From NCBI RefSeq assembly GCF_007828955.1, contig NZ_VIVR01000001.1, forward strand, positions 5,022,001-5,086,000: 64,000 nt of DNA, given 5' to 3'. The DNA is from Kitasatospora atroaurantiaca. Lineage in GTDB: Bacteria; Actinomycetota; Actinomycetes; Streptomycetales; Streptomycetaceae. Positions 8,307-17,535 of the stretch are shown in pieces (position 1 is the first letter of the stretch; every line of letters starts with the position of its first letter). A program made the translations under genes and the position numbers. The notes beneath the pieces were generated by a model that ran no database searches, was not told where the DNA came from, and saw nothing but the letters and a program-made list of their open reading frames with translations.

Positions 8307-10010
8307 CTAGTGTGCGCGAGGACTGCGCAGCTGGAACCAGTAGAAGCCGTGACCGGCCAGGGTGAGCAGATAGGGCCACTCGCCGATGGACGGGAAGCGC
8401 ACGCCGCCGATCAGCTCCACCGGGTACCGCCCCCCGTACCTCCGCAGGTCCAACTCGGTCGGTTGCGCGAAGCGCGAGAAGTTGTTCACGCACATGACCA
8501 GGTCTCCCTCGTACTCGCGCACGAAGGCCAGCACCGCGGGGTTGCTGGAGGGCAGTTCGGTGTAGCTGCCGAGGCCGAACGCCGGGTTGAGCTTTCGGAT
8601 CTCGATCATGCGACGCGTCCAGTGCAGCAGAGAACTCGAACTGCTCTGCTGTGCTTCGACGTTGGTCACCTGGAAGCCGTACACCGGATCCATGATGGGC
8701 GGCAGACTGAGCCTGCCCGGGTCCGCGGAGGAAAAACCCGCGTTACGATCCGGTGTCCACTGCATCGGGGTGCGGACGCCGTCCCGGTCGCCCAGCCAGA
8801 TGTTGTCGCCCATACCGATCTCGTCCCCGTAGTAGAGGACGGGGGAGCCGGGCAGGGAGAGCAGCAGGGCGGTGAACAGTTCGATCTGGTTGCGGTCGTT
8901 CTCCAGCAGCGGGGCGAGCCGCCGACGGATGCCCACGTTGGCGCGCATCCGCGGGTCCTTGGCGTACTCCGCGTACATGTAGTCGCGCTCCTCGTCGGTG
9001 ACCATCTCCAGGGTCAGCTCGTCGTGGTTGCGCAGGAAGATGCCCCACTGGCAGCCGCCGGGGATGGTCGGCGTCTTGGCGAGGATCTCCGAGACCGGGT
9101 AGCGGGACTCCCGGCGGACGGCCATGAAGATCCGGGGCATCACCGGGAAGTGGAACGCCATGTGGCACTCGTCGCCGCCGGAGGCGAAGTCGCCGAAGTA
9201 GTCGACGACGTCCTCCGGCCACTGGTTGGCCTCGGCGAGCAGCACGGTGTCCGGGTAGTCCGCGTCGATCTCCTTGCGGACCCGGCGGAGGAACTCGTGG
9301 GTCTCCGGGAGGTTCTCGCAGTTGGTGCCCTCGCGCGCGAACAGGTACGGCACCGCGTCGAGGCGGAACCCGTCGATCCCGAGGTCCAGCCAGAACCGCA
9401 GCCCCGCGATCATCTCCTCCTGGACCCGCGGGTTGTCGTAGTTGAGGTCCGGCTGGTGCGAGAAGAAGCGGTGCCAGTAGTACTGCTTGCGGACCGGGTC
9501 GTACGTCCAGTTGCTGGTCTCGGTGTCGACGAAGATGATCCGGGCGTCCGGGTACTGCTTGTCGTCGTCGGCCCACATGTAGAAGTCGCCGTACGGGCCG
9601 TCAGGGTCGTTGCGGCTGGCCTGGAACCACGGGTGCTGGTCACTCGTGTGGTTCATCACGAAGTCGATGATCACGCGCATGCCGCGCTTGTGGGCGGCGT
9701 CCACGAACTCCACGAAGTCGGCCAGGTCGCCGAACTCGGGGAGCACCGACTTGTAGTCGGCCACGTCGTACCCGCCGTCGCGCAGCGGGGAGGCGAAGAA
9801 GGGCGGCAGCCAGAGGCAGTCCACGCCGAGCCACTGAAGGTAGTCCAGCTTGGAGGTGAGCCCCCTGAGGTCCCCGACGCCGTCGCCGTTGCTGTCCTGG
9901 AAGGACCGCACCAGGACCTCGTAGAAGACCGCGCGTTTGAACCACTCCGGGTCCAGGTCCTTCTTCAGGGTCTCGGCGAAGGTGTCGGGGACGGGCTCGT
10001 TGACTGTCAC
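8307..10010 (-). CDS. treS: Trehalose synthase (maltose glucosylmutase)
   Basis: Isomerises trehalose and maltose, feeding maltose to the maltokinase. 567 residues of GH13_16 type: DPEWFKRAVFYEVLVRSF at the start, GDLRGLTSKLDYL, FVMNHTSDQHPWF, the nucleophile in GIDGFRLDAVPYL, LLAEANQWP (acid/base Glu) and NHDELTLEMV. The GTG start overlaps the glgE stop by four bases, so the two are coupled. There is no fused maltokinase domain, since the kinase is a separate downstream gene. Confidence 0.96.
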   Translation of the reverse strand: MTVNEPVPDTFAETLKKDLDPEWFKRAVFYEVLVRSFQDSNGDGVGDLRGLTSKLDYLQWLGVDCLWLPPFFASPLRDGGYDVADYKSVLPEFGDLADFVEFVDAAHKRGMRVIIDFVMNHTSDQHPWFQASRNDPDGPYGDFYMWADDDKQYPDARIIFVDTETSNWTYDPVRKQYYWHRFFSHQPDLNYDNPRVQEEMIAGLRFWLDLGIDGFRLDAVPYLFAREGTNCENLPETHEFLRRVRKEIDADYPDTVLLAEANQWPEDVVDYFGDFASGGDECHMAFHFPVMPRIFMAVRRESRYPVSEILAKTPTIPGGCQWGIFLRNHDELTLEMVTDEERDYMYAEYAKDPRMRANVGIRRRLAPLLENDRNQIELFTALLLSLPGSPVLYYGDEIGMGDNIWLGDRDGVRTPMQWTPDRNAGFSSADPGRLSLPPIMDPVYGFQVTNVEAQQSSSSSLLHWTRRMIEIRKLNPAFGLGSYTELPSSNPAVLAFVREYEGDLVMCVNNFSRFAQPTELDLRRYGGRYPVELIGGVRFPSIGEWPYLLTLAGHGFYWFQLRSPRAH

Positions 10011-12241
10011 TGAGGGTTCCTCCGAACCGTGAGGAGGTGGGCCGGCCCGGTGGCCGGGTCGAGCCGGACGTAGTTGTGCCGGGTCCAGGTGTAGGTGGCA
10101 CCGGTGAGCTCGTCGTGCACCGTCAGAGGTGCGTCCCCGTCGAGGGTGACGGTGGCTTCCTGGGCGTGGTGCGGGTCCAGATTGACGACGGCGATCACGT
10201 GGTCGGTCAGGCCGTCCTCGGTGGTCGCGGTCTTGGAGTAGGCGAGGATCTGGTCGTTGTCGGTGGGGTGGAAGCGCAGGTTGCGCAGCTGCTGGAGGGA
10301 TGGGTGGCGCCGGCGCAGGCGGTTGAGGGTGGTGAGCAGCGGCGTGAGGGTGTCGGTACGGCTCCAGTCGCGGGGGCGCAGCTCGTACTTCTCCGAGGCG
10401 GCGTACTCCTCGCTGCCGGGCGCGGCCGCCTCGTTCTCGTAGTGCTCGTAGCCGGCGTAGATGCCGTAGCTGGGGGCGAGGGTGGCGGCGAGGACGGCGC
10501 GGGCGGCGAAGGCGGCGGGGCCGCCGGTCTGCAGGTGCTCCGGGAGGATGTCGGGGGTGTTGGCGAAGAAGTTCGGGCGCATGTAGGCGGCCGCGTCGCC
10601 CGAGAGCTCGGTCAGGTACTCGGTGAGCTCCTGCTTGGTGTTCCGCCAGGTGAAGTAGGTGTACGACTGGTGGAAGCCGATCTTCCCCAGGGTGTGCATC
10701 ATCGCCGGACGGGTGAAGGCCTCGGCGAGGAAGAGCACGTCGGGGTCGGTGCGGGCGATGTCGCCCAGGACCTTCTCCCAGAAGACGACCGGCTTGGTGT
10801 GCGGGTTGTCCACCCGGAAGATCCGGACGCCGTGGGCCATCCAGAAGCGCAGGATGCGCAGGGTCTCCTTGACGATGCCGTCGAAGTCCTGCTCGAAGTT
10901 GACGGGGTAGATGTCCTGGTACTTCTTCGGCGGGTTCTCGGCGTAAGCGATGGTGCCGTCGATACGGTGGGTGAACCACTCGGGGTGCTTGTTGACCCAC
11001 GGGTGGTCGGGCGAGCACTGGAGGGCGAAGTCCAGGGCGACCTCCAGGTGGAGGCCGGCCGCGGTGGCGACGAAGTGGTCGAAGTCCTCGATGGTGCCGA
11101 GGTCGGGGTGGACGGCGTCGTGGCCGCCCTCGGGCGAGCCGATCGCCCACGGGGAGCCGACGTCGTGCGGACCGGCCGTCAGCGAGTTGTCGGGGCCCTT
11201 GCGGTAGGCGCGGCCGATCGGGTGGACGGGGGGCAGGTAGACCACGTCGAAGCCCATCGCGGCGACCGCGGGCAGCCGCTCGGCGGCGCTGCGGAACGTC
11301 CCCGAGATCGGCGCGGCGTTGCCGTCCGGGTCCACGACGGCGCCCTCGGAGCGGGGGAAGAACTCGTACCAGGAGCCGTACAGCGCCCGCTGACGGTCCA
11401 CCTGCAACGGCAGCGGACGCGAGGCGGTCACCAGCTCCCGCAGCGGGTACCGGGCGAGCAGGTCGGTCACCTCGGGGGCCATCGCCGAGGCGAGCCGGCT
11501 CAGCGGCGGCATGCCGGTGTCGCGCAGCGCGTCCACGGCGGCCAGGACGTGCGCCCGGCCCTCCTTCTTCGGTACACCGGCGGCGGCGCGTTCCAGCAGT
11601 TGCGCGCCCTCCTCCAGGACGAGCGCGGTGTCGATCCCGGCCGGAAGCTTGACGGCCGCGGTCTTGCGCCAGGTGGCGATCGGGTCGCCCCAGGCCTCCA
11701 CCAGGTACGACCAGCGGCCGGGCGCGGTCGGGGTGACGTGCGCGCCCCAGCGGTCCGTCCCGGGCGCCAGCTCGCGCATCGGCGTCCACGGGCCGCTGCG
11801 GCCGCGCGGGTCGCGCAGCACCACGTTGGCGTTGACCGCGTCATGGCCCTCGCGGAAGACGGTGGCGGTGACGAGGAAGCTCTCGCCGGCCACGGCCTTG
11901 GCCGGACGGCGCCCGGCGTCGATGAGGGGGGACACGTCCAGGACGGGGATGCGGCCGATCACGGTGTCGCTCTCTGTCGTCTTGCGGGCAGCTGTCTTGC
12001 GTGGGGTGGTGGTCCTGCGGGCGGCCGTGGGCTTCGCGGCGGCGGGCTTCGCGGCCGTGGCCTCGGCGCCCTGACGGGCCGTGGCCTTGCGCGGTGCCGC
12101 GGCCTTGCGCGGCTCGGCGGCCTTGCGCGGTGCGGCGGTCCTGCGAGCTGCGCGCGGGGCCGGCAGCGGGGCCTCCGCCTCTGACGATGTTTCGGGGTCG
12201 CCCGTTGTCGAGATCGACTGGTCCCGCGTGTCGCCGTGCAT
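10007..12241 (-). CDS. glgE: Alpha-1,4-glucan:maltose-1-phosphate maltosyltransferase GlgE
   Basis: Extends alpha-1,4-glucan with maltosyl units from maltose 1-phosphate. The catalytic part (from about residue 95) has GlgE signatures: GRIPVLDVSP, FPRSEGA, VYLPPVHPIGR, ALDFALQCSPDHPWV, the nucleophile in GVRIFRVDNPHTKP and LFLAEAFTRP. The ATG at 12241 has an AGGAG site. Residues 25-90 form an unusual Ala/Lys/Arg/Pro tail with repeated PRKAA-like units, resembling a histone-H1-type tail rather than part of the enzyme fold. First gene of the glgE-treS-(maltokinase)-glgB series. Confidence 0.96.
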   Translation of the reverse strand: MHGDTRDQSISTTGDPETSSEAEAPLPAPRAARRTAAPRKAAEPRKAAAPRKATARQGAEATAAKPAAAKPTAARRTTTPRKTAARKTTESDTVIGRIPVLDVSPLIDAGRRPAKAVAGESFLVTATVFREGHDAVNANVVLRDPRGRSGPWTPMRELAPGTDRWGAHVTPTAPGRWSYLVEAWGDPIATWRKTAAVKLPAGIDTALVLEEGAQLLERAAAGVPKKEGRAHVLAAVDALRDTGMPPLSRLASAMAPEVTDLLARYPLRELVTASRPLPLQVDRQRALYGSWYEFFPRSEGAVVDPDGNAAPISGTFRSAAERLPAVAAMGFDVVYLPPVHPIGRAYRKGPDNSLTAGPHDVGSPWAIGSPEGGHDAVHPDLGTIEDFDHFVATAAGLHLEVALDFALQCSPDHPWVNKHPEWFTHRIDGTIAYAENPPKKYQDIYPVNFEQDFDGIVKETLRILRFWMAHGVRIFRVDNPHTKPVVFWEKVLGDIARTDPDVLFLAEAFTRPAMMHTLGKIGFHQSYTYFTWRNTKQELTEYLTELSGDAAAYMRPNFFANTPDILPEHLQTGGPAAFAARAVLAATLAPSYGIYAGYEHYENEAAAPGSEEYAASEKYELRPRDWSRTDTLTPLLTTLNRLRRRHPSLQQLRNLRFHPTDNDQILAYSKTATTEDGLTDHVIAVVNLDPHHAQEATVTLDGDAPLTVHDELTGATYTWTRHNYVRLDPATGPAHLLTVRRNPQ

Positions 12242-12888
12242 GCCAAACTCCTGCCCGAGATCGGCGGCAGCTCCCGCGGGCCGTGCGGGGCCAGGGGAGT
12301 ACCGGGGGGACTACTGGGTGAGGGAGGACGTGCGACCGGAAGCCTGCCCGCGCCGTCGTGCCCCGCAACCTGCCCACCCGGCCCACGACTGCGGCCCGGA
12401 GGCCGAGAGACCGCGCGCGTCCCAGCGCGTGCCCCTCGGGGCACGCCCCGGAGCGACCCAACCCATCCGAGAACGATCGGGCACGGCATCAGGACACGCC
12501 TCACGGGCACAGCGGAGGCCAAACGGGTTAAGGATGATGAGAGCTCGTCAACGAGAGGGATTCCGGACGTGGGACAGCAGGGGTGCGCCCACCCGGATCG
12601 CACTCCCCACGGCACCAACGACCTTTGTGCATCCTCGCACCACCGGCAAGACCTACGGATGAGTAAGCGCGTGATTTCGGACGGTAGGCAGAGGCATATC
12701 AGCCAGTGGAAACGTGGACGTTCCAGGCTGTTCACGCGCCAGGAGCGCACCCTTTCGGGTGAATGCGCCCCCGTGCGCCCCTCGTGCAGCGGAATGCGCC
12801 GACTGTGATCTCACCAATGGTCCGAACGGGTGCGCAATACGATAGTTGACGCCCCATCATTTCGGTTCCGGGGTCTAGGCTTCACGCC
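12242..12888. promoter_or_regulatory. Divergent glgE/glgP intergenic region
   Basis: These 647 bp hold no gene I can support. Short open frames lack ribosome-binding sites and homology. The region must contain the promoters for glgE (leftward) and glgP (rightward). A TAGGCT hexamer at 12876-12881 ends eight bases before the glgP GTG, a -10 position that would give a leaderless message; no convincing -35 box accompanies it. Confidence 0.45.
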
Positions 12889-15594
12889 GTGAAGGCAATC
12901 CGCAGATTCACCGTCCGCACCGTCCTGCCCGAACAACTCCAGCCGCTGCACGAACTGGCGCTGAACCTCCGCTGGTCCTGGCACCCCGAGACGAGGGAGC
13001 TGTTCCGCTCCGTCGACCCGGAGGTCTGGGCCGCCGTCGGCGAGGATCCCGTACGGCTGCTCGGAGAGGTCCCGGCGGCCCGGCTCGCCGCGCTGGCCGC
13101 CGACCGCCGCTTCCTGCGCAGACTCGGCGACCTCTCCGACGACCTGCGCGACTACCTCACCGGGCCGCGGTGGTACCAGTCAGCCATGCCACCCGGCGAC
13201 GGCAGCAGCCCGCTGCCCGCCGCCATCGCCTACTTCTCGCCCGAGTACGGCATCGCGGCCGCGCTGCCCCAGTACTCCGGCGGCCTCGGCATCCTGGCCG
13301 GGGACCACCTCAAGGCCGCGAGCGACCTCGGTGTGCCGATCATCGGTGTCGGCCTGTTCTACCGGCACGGCTACTTCCGGCAGTCCCTCTCCCGGGACGG
13401 CTGGCAGCAGGAGCGCTACCCGCTGCTCGACCCGGACGAGCTCGCCGTGAGCCTGCTCCGCGAGGCCGACGGCACCCCCTGCCGGATCGACCTCGCCCTA
13501 CCGGCAGGCCGCACCCTCGCCGCCCACGTCTGGAAGGCCCAGGTCGGACGCGTCCCTCTGCTGCTGCTCGACTCCGACATCGAACCCAACACCGCCGCCG
13601 ACCGCGATGTGACGGACCGCCTGTACGGGGGCGGCAGTGAGCACCGGCTGCTCCAGGAGATGCTGCTGGGCATCGGCGGCGTCCGTGCGGTGCGCACCTA
13701 CTGCCGGCTCACCGGCCACCCCGACCCCGAGGTGTTCCACACCAACGAGGGCCATGCCGGCTTCCTCGGCGTCGAGCGCATCCGCGAGCTCGTCACCGAG
13801 CAGGAGAAGACCGCCGAGGACACCGAGGGGCTGGACTTCGCCGCCGCCCTCGAGGCCGTCCGGGCCGGCACGCTCTTCACCACGCACACCCCCGTCCCGG
13901 CCGGGATCGACCGCTTCGACCGCGACCTGGTGGCCCGCCACTTCAGCGGCGACGCCGCACTGCCCGGCGTGCCCGTCGAGCAGGTGCTCGCGCTCGGCGC
14001 GGAGAGCTGGCAGGGCGGGGACCCGAAGCTCTTCAACATGGCCGCGATGGGCCTGCGCCTGGCCCAGCGGGCCAACGGCGTCTCCACGCTGCACGGCGAG
14101 GTCAGCCGGGGCATGTTCAGCGGCCTCTGGCCGGGCTTCGACGCGGCGGAGGTGCCGATCACCTCGGTCACCAACGGCGTCCACGCGCCCACCTGGATCG
14201 ACCCGGCCGTGGTCCGGCTCGGCGCGGGCGAGATCGGCATCGAACGTGCCGAGGACGCCATGATGACGGGCGAGGCCAAGCGCTGGACCGGCCTGGAGCG
14301 GATCGGCAACGCCGACATCTGGGAGCTGCGCCGCACCCTGCGCTCGCAGCTCGTGGACGAGGCCCGCCACCGGGTGCGCGCCTCCTGGCGCCAGCGCGGG
14401 GCCGGCGACGCCGAGCTCGGCTGGGTCGGCTCGGTGCTCGACCCGGACGTGCTCACCATCGGCTTCGCCCGCCGCGTCCCCTCGTACAAGCGGCTCACCC
14501 TGATGCTGCGGGACCCGGCGCGGCTGCGGGCCCTGCTGCTGCACCCGACCAGGCCGGTGCAGATCGTGGTGGCGGGCAAGGCCCACCCGGCCGACGACGG
14601 CGGCAAGCGGCTGATCCAGCAGATGGTCGCCTTCGCCGACGACCCGGCCGTCCGCCACCGGATCGTCTTCCTGCCCGACTACGACATGGCCATGGCCCAG
14701 CACCTCTACCCGGGCTGCGACGTCTGGCTGAACAACCCGCTGCGCCCGCTGGAGGCCTGCGGCACGTCCGGGATGAAGGCGGCGCTCAACGGGTGCCTCA
14801 ACCTCTCCGTCCTGGACGGCTGGTGGGACGAGTGGTACGACGGCCAGAACGGCTGGGCCATCCCGACCGCCGACGGCGTCGGGTCGGTCCTCGACCCGGA
14901 GAGCGCCGAGGCCGACCGCCGGGACGACATCGAGGCGGCGGCGCTGTACGACCTGATCGAGCACCAGGTCGCCGCCCGCTTCTACGACCGCGCCTCCGAC
15001 GGGCTGCCGCACCGCTGGATCGCCATGGTCCGCCACACCCTGGTCACGCTCGGCCCGAAGGTGCTGGCCGGCCGGATGGTCCGGGAGTACGTCGAGCGGC
15101 TGTACGCACCCGCGGCCACCGCCCAGCGGGAGCTGGCCGCGGCCGTCCCCGGCGGGGTCTCCCACGCGGGAGCGCGGGAGCTGGCGGAGTGGAAGTCCCG
15201 GGTCCGGGCCGCCTGGCCGGCCGTCCGGGTCGAGCACGTCGAGGCCGAGGGGTCGGCCGAGGCCCAGGAGCTGGGCAGCACGCTGACCCTGCGCGTCCAG
15301 GTCTCGCTCGGGCCGCTGGAGCCGACGGACGTGGAGGTTCAGGTGGTCTCCGGCCGGGTGGACGAGACGGACGGCATCTCCGATGCCGTGGTGCTCGCCC
15401 TCAAGCCCTCCGGCGGGCCGGATCTCGACGGCCGCCACCGGTACGAGGGCTCGCTGGAGCTCTGCCGTACGGGCCCGTTCGGCTACACCGTGCGCGTCCT
15501 GCCGGCCCATCAGCTGCTGGCCTCCCCGGCCGAGCTGGGGCTGGTCGTCCTGCCTGCCGAGTCGGCCGGGATGGACGCGGGGCTGCTGCGCTGA
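12889..15594 (+). CDS. glgP: Glycogen/maltodextrin phosphorylase (alpha-glucan phosphorylase)
   Basis: Releases glucose 1-phosphate from alpha-1,4-glucans, opposing the GlgE route nearby. 901 residues with the actinobacterial N-terminal DUF3417-type start (RRFTVRTVLPEQL), YFSPEYGIAAALPQYSGGLG, NEGHAGFLGVERI, TNGVHAPTWI and the PLP-lysine motif ACGTSGMKAALNG. The GTG start has no recognisable ribosome-binding site and lies directly after a -10-like hexamer, so the transcript may be leaderless. Confidence 0.95.
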   Translation: MKAIRRFTVRTVLPEQLQPLHELALNLRWSWHPETRELFRSVDPEVWAAVGEDPVRLLGEVPAARLAALAADRRFLRRLGDLSDDLRDYLTGPRWYQSAMPPGDGSSPLPAAIAYFSPEYGIAAALPQYSGGLGILAGDHLKAASDLGVPIIGVGLFYRHGYFRQSLSRDGWQQERYPLLDPDELAVSLLREADGTPCRIDLALPAGRTLAAHVWKAQVGRVPLLLLDSDIEPNTAADRDVTDRLYGGGSEHRLLQEMLLGIGGVRAVRTYCRLTGHPDPEVFHTNEGHAGFLGVERIRELVTEQEKTAEDTEGLDFAAALEAVRAGTLFTTHTPVPAGIDRFDRDLVARHFSGDAALPGVPVEQVLALGAESWQGGDPKLFNMAAMGLRLAQRANGVSTLHGEVSRGMFSGLWPGFDAAEVPITSVTNGVHAPTWIDPAVVRLGAGEIGIERAEDAMMTGEAKRWTGLERIGNADIWELRRTLRSQLVDEARHRVRASWRQRGAGDAELGWVGSVLDPDVLTIGFARRVPSYKRLTLMLRDPARLRALLLHPTRPVQIVVAGKAHPADDGGKRLIQQMVAFADDPAVRHRIVFLPDYDMAMAQHLYPGCDVWLNNPLRPLEACGTSGMKAALNGCLNLSVLDGWWDEWYDGQNGWAIPTADGVGSVLDPESAEADRRDDIEAAALYDLIEHQVAARFYDRASDGLPHRWIAMVRHTLVTLGPKVLAGRMVREYVERLYAPAATAQRELAAAVPGGVSHAGARELAEWKSRVRAAWPAVRVEHVEAEGSAEAQELGSTLTLRVQVSLGPLEPTDVEVQVVSGRVDETDGISDAVVLALKPSGGPDLDGRHRYEGSLELCRTGPFGYTVRVLPAHQLLASPAELGLVVLPAESAGMDAGLLR

Positions 15595-15684
15595 GGCGAC
15601 AGGGGGTGAGCGCAGGGCCACAGGCGTTGCGCCCACCCCCGGCTGCCGTTATCGTCACTCCGACCATAAGGGTGAGGGGTGGCC

Positions 15685-16344
15685 ATGGCCGTCAGCGATT
15701 TCCTGAGCGGGCTCACCGAGCCCCTCAACACCGTGCTGTTCCACGTCGGCCAGGACGCCGTCAGCTGGGCCGAGCTGCTCGGCTTCGCCACCGGGGCGGT
15801 GGGCGTCTGGCTCACCGTCAGGGCCAGGATCTGGAACTTCCCGGTCGGCATAGCGAACAACATCTTCTTCCTGGTGCTCTTCTGGAGCGCCCGGCTCTAC
15901 GCCGACGCGGCCCTGCAACTGGTGTTCCTGGCTCTCGGCATCCACGGCTGGTGGCAGTGGCTGCGCGGCGGTGAGCAGCGCTCGGCGCGATCCGTCCGCC
16001 GGGCGAGCCCCCGGACGCTGGTGGTTCTGCTGCTGCTCCTGGTGCCCGTGACCTGGGCGCTCACCGTCGTGCTCGGACGCGCCGGGGACAGCGCGCCGTT
16101 CTGGGACGCGCTCACCACCGCGCTCTCGCTCGCGGCCCAGTGGCTTCTGAACACCAAGCAGGTCGAGACCTGGTACTTCTGGATCGCGGCGGACGTGGTC
16201 TACGTCCCGCTGTACTTCGTGAAGGCGCTGGACCTCACCGCCCTCGTCTACCTGCTCTTCCTGGGCCTCTGCCTGCTGGGCCTCCGGGCCTGGCGGCGCG
16301 AGCTGACGACCGAGGCCGCGCAGCCCGTGGCGGTGCCGGCATGA
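15685..16344 (+). CDS. pnuC: Nicotinamide riboside transporter PnuC
   Basis: Inner-membrane facilitator for nicotinamide riboside (or a related NAD precursor). 219 residues with about seven hydrophobic segments and the PnuC signatures RIWNFPVGIANNIFF, GIHGWWQWLRGG and TKQVETWYFWI. The ATG at 15685 follows a GAGGGG site by seven bases; a GTG six bases earlier is too close to it. The stop overlaps the nadR start (ATGA), which ties transport to the phosphorylating enzyme next door. Confidence 0.92.
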   Translation: MAVSDFLSGLTEPLNTVLFHVGQDAVSWAELLGFATGAVGVWLTVRARIWNFPVGIANNIFFLVLFWSARLYADAALQLVFLALGIHGWWQWLRGGEQRSARSVRRASPRTLVVLLLLLVPVTWALTVVLGRAGDSAPFWDALTTALSLAAQWLLNTKQVETWYFWIAADVVYVPLYFVKALDLTALVYLLFLGLCLLGLRAWRRELTTEAAQPVAVPA

Positions 16345-17411
16345 GCGGCCGGTTCGGGCACGGGCTGGTGATCGGCAAGTTCTACCCGCCGCACGCCGGG
16401 CACCACTTCCTGATCCGCACCGCCGCGGACGCCTGCGACCGGGTCACGGTGGTCGTGATGGCCGCGGACGTCGAGACCGTCCCCCTGGCGGCCCGGGTCT
16501 CCTGGATCGAGGAGGCCTGGGCGGACCACCCGCACGTGCACGTCGCCGGGGTGGTGGACAACCTCGCCGTCGACTACGAGAGCGAGGAGATCTGGGCCGG
16601 ACACGTCGCGCTGATGCGGCAGGCCCTTGCGGGGGCGCCCGCCGTCGACGCGGTGTTCAGCTCCGAGCCCTACGGGGTGGAGCTCGCCCGGCGCTTCCGG
16701 GCCGCACCGGTGGTGCTGGACCAGGGCCGGGAGACCTTCGCGGTCTCCGGCACCGAGGTGCGCGCCGACCCGGCGGCGCACTGGGACCACCTGGAGCCGC
16801 CGGTACGCGCCTGGTTCAGCCGGCGGGTGGTGGTCCTGGGCGCGGAGTCGACCGGTACCACCACGCTCTCCCGCGACCTCGCCGCCGCCCTTCGGGCCCG
16901 CGGCGGCCCGCACGCGCGGACCGGCTGGGTGCCCGAGTACGGTCGAGAGTTGACGGTGGCCAAGCTTGCCGTCGCCCGGGCCCTCGCCGACCCGGCGGGG
17001 CCCGCACCGACCGTCTTCGACCTCGAGTGGACGGACCGGGACTTCGAACTGGTCTGCCGGAGGCAGTCCGCCGACGAGGAACGCGCCGCGCGCGCCGGGG
17101 GCCCGGTTCTGGTCTGCGACACCGACGCGCTCGCCACCACGGTGTGGCAGGAGCGCTACCGAGGTGCCGTCACGGGTCCGGTACGCGACCTTGCCGAGGC
17201 CCTGTCGCCGCGCGCCCTCTACCTGCTGACCTCGGACGAAGGCGTTCCCTTCGACGACGACGGGCTGCGGGACGGGGAGCACCTGCGGCCCTGGATGACG
17301 GGTCGCTTCCGCGAGGTTCTCACGGCCGGTGACACTCCTTGGCTTGAACTGACCGGTGACCGCCCCGAGCGGCTGCGGCAGGCACTGGCGGCGGTCGACC
17401 GGCTGCTGTAG
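16341..17411 (+). CDS. nadR: NadR-like NMN adenylyltransferase / ribosylnicotinamide kinase
   Basis: Bifunctional NAD salvage enzyme: it phosphorylates nicotinamide riboside and adenylylates NMN. 356 residues. The N-terminal nucleotidyltransferase shows GKFYPPHAGHH (the HxGH site), and the C-terminal kinase starts at about residue 170 with the P-loop GAESTGTTTL, followed by WVPEYGRE and a DTDALATT Walker B-like segment. There is no N-terminal repressor domain as in enteric NadR. Coupled to pnuC, so imported riboside is trapped and converted to NAD. Confidence 0.92.
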   Translation: MSGRFGHGLVIGKFYPPHAGHHFLIRTAADACDRVTVVVMAADVETVPLAARVSWIEEAWADHPHVHVAGVVDNLAVDYESEEIWAGHVALMRQALAGAPAVDAVFSSEPYGVELARRFRAAPVVLDQGRETFAVSGTEVRADPAAHWDHLEPPVRAWFSRRVVVLGAESTGTTTLSRDLAAALRARGGPHARTGWVPEYGRELTVAKLAVARALADPAGPAPTVFDLEWTDRDFELVCRRQSADEERAARAGGPVLVCDTDALATTVWQERYRGAVTGPVRDLAEALSPRALYLLTSDEGVPFDDDGLRDGEHLRPWMTGRFREVLTAGDTPWLELTGDRPERLRQALAAVDRLL

Positions 17412-17437
17412 GTGAGGCACTCGAGCCAGTTGCACCA

Positions 17438-17520
17438 CCTAAGGGGCGCGAGGAACTGCGCGAGATCGGAAGGCGACGACCTGTGCCCTACCGCTGCGCG
17501 CAGTTCCCCGCGCCCCTGGG
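17438..17520. repeat. Dispersed inverted repeat (copy 2), convergent terminator
   Basis: AAGGGGCGCGAGGAACTGCG on the left pairs with CGCAGTTCCCCGCGCCCCTG on the right, around a spacer holding AGATCGGAAGGCGACGACC. It lies between the converging ends of nadR and the ABC exporter gene, the position expected for a bidirectional terminator. The spacer is nearly identical to that of the copy near 35,555. Confidence 0.75.
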
Positions 17521-17535
17521 GATGCCCGGACGGTC

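Noticed and set aside
8307..11789. A 1160-codon frame running through treS and most of glgE
   Set aside because: Only the part after 10010 downstream on the minus strand (treS) is coding; the rest is the off-frame shadow of glgE, whose true frame has all catalytic motifs.
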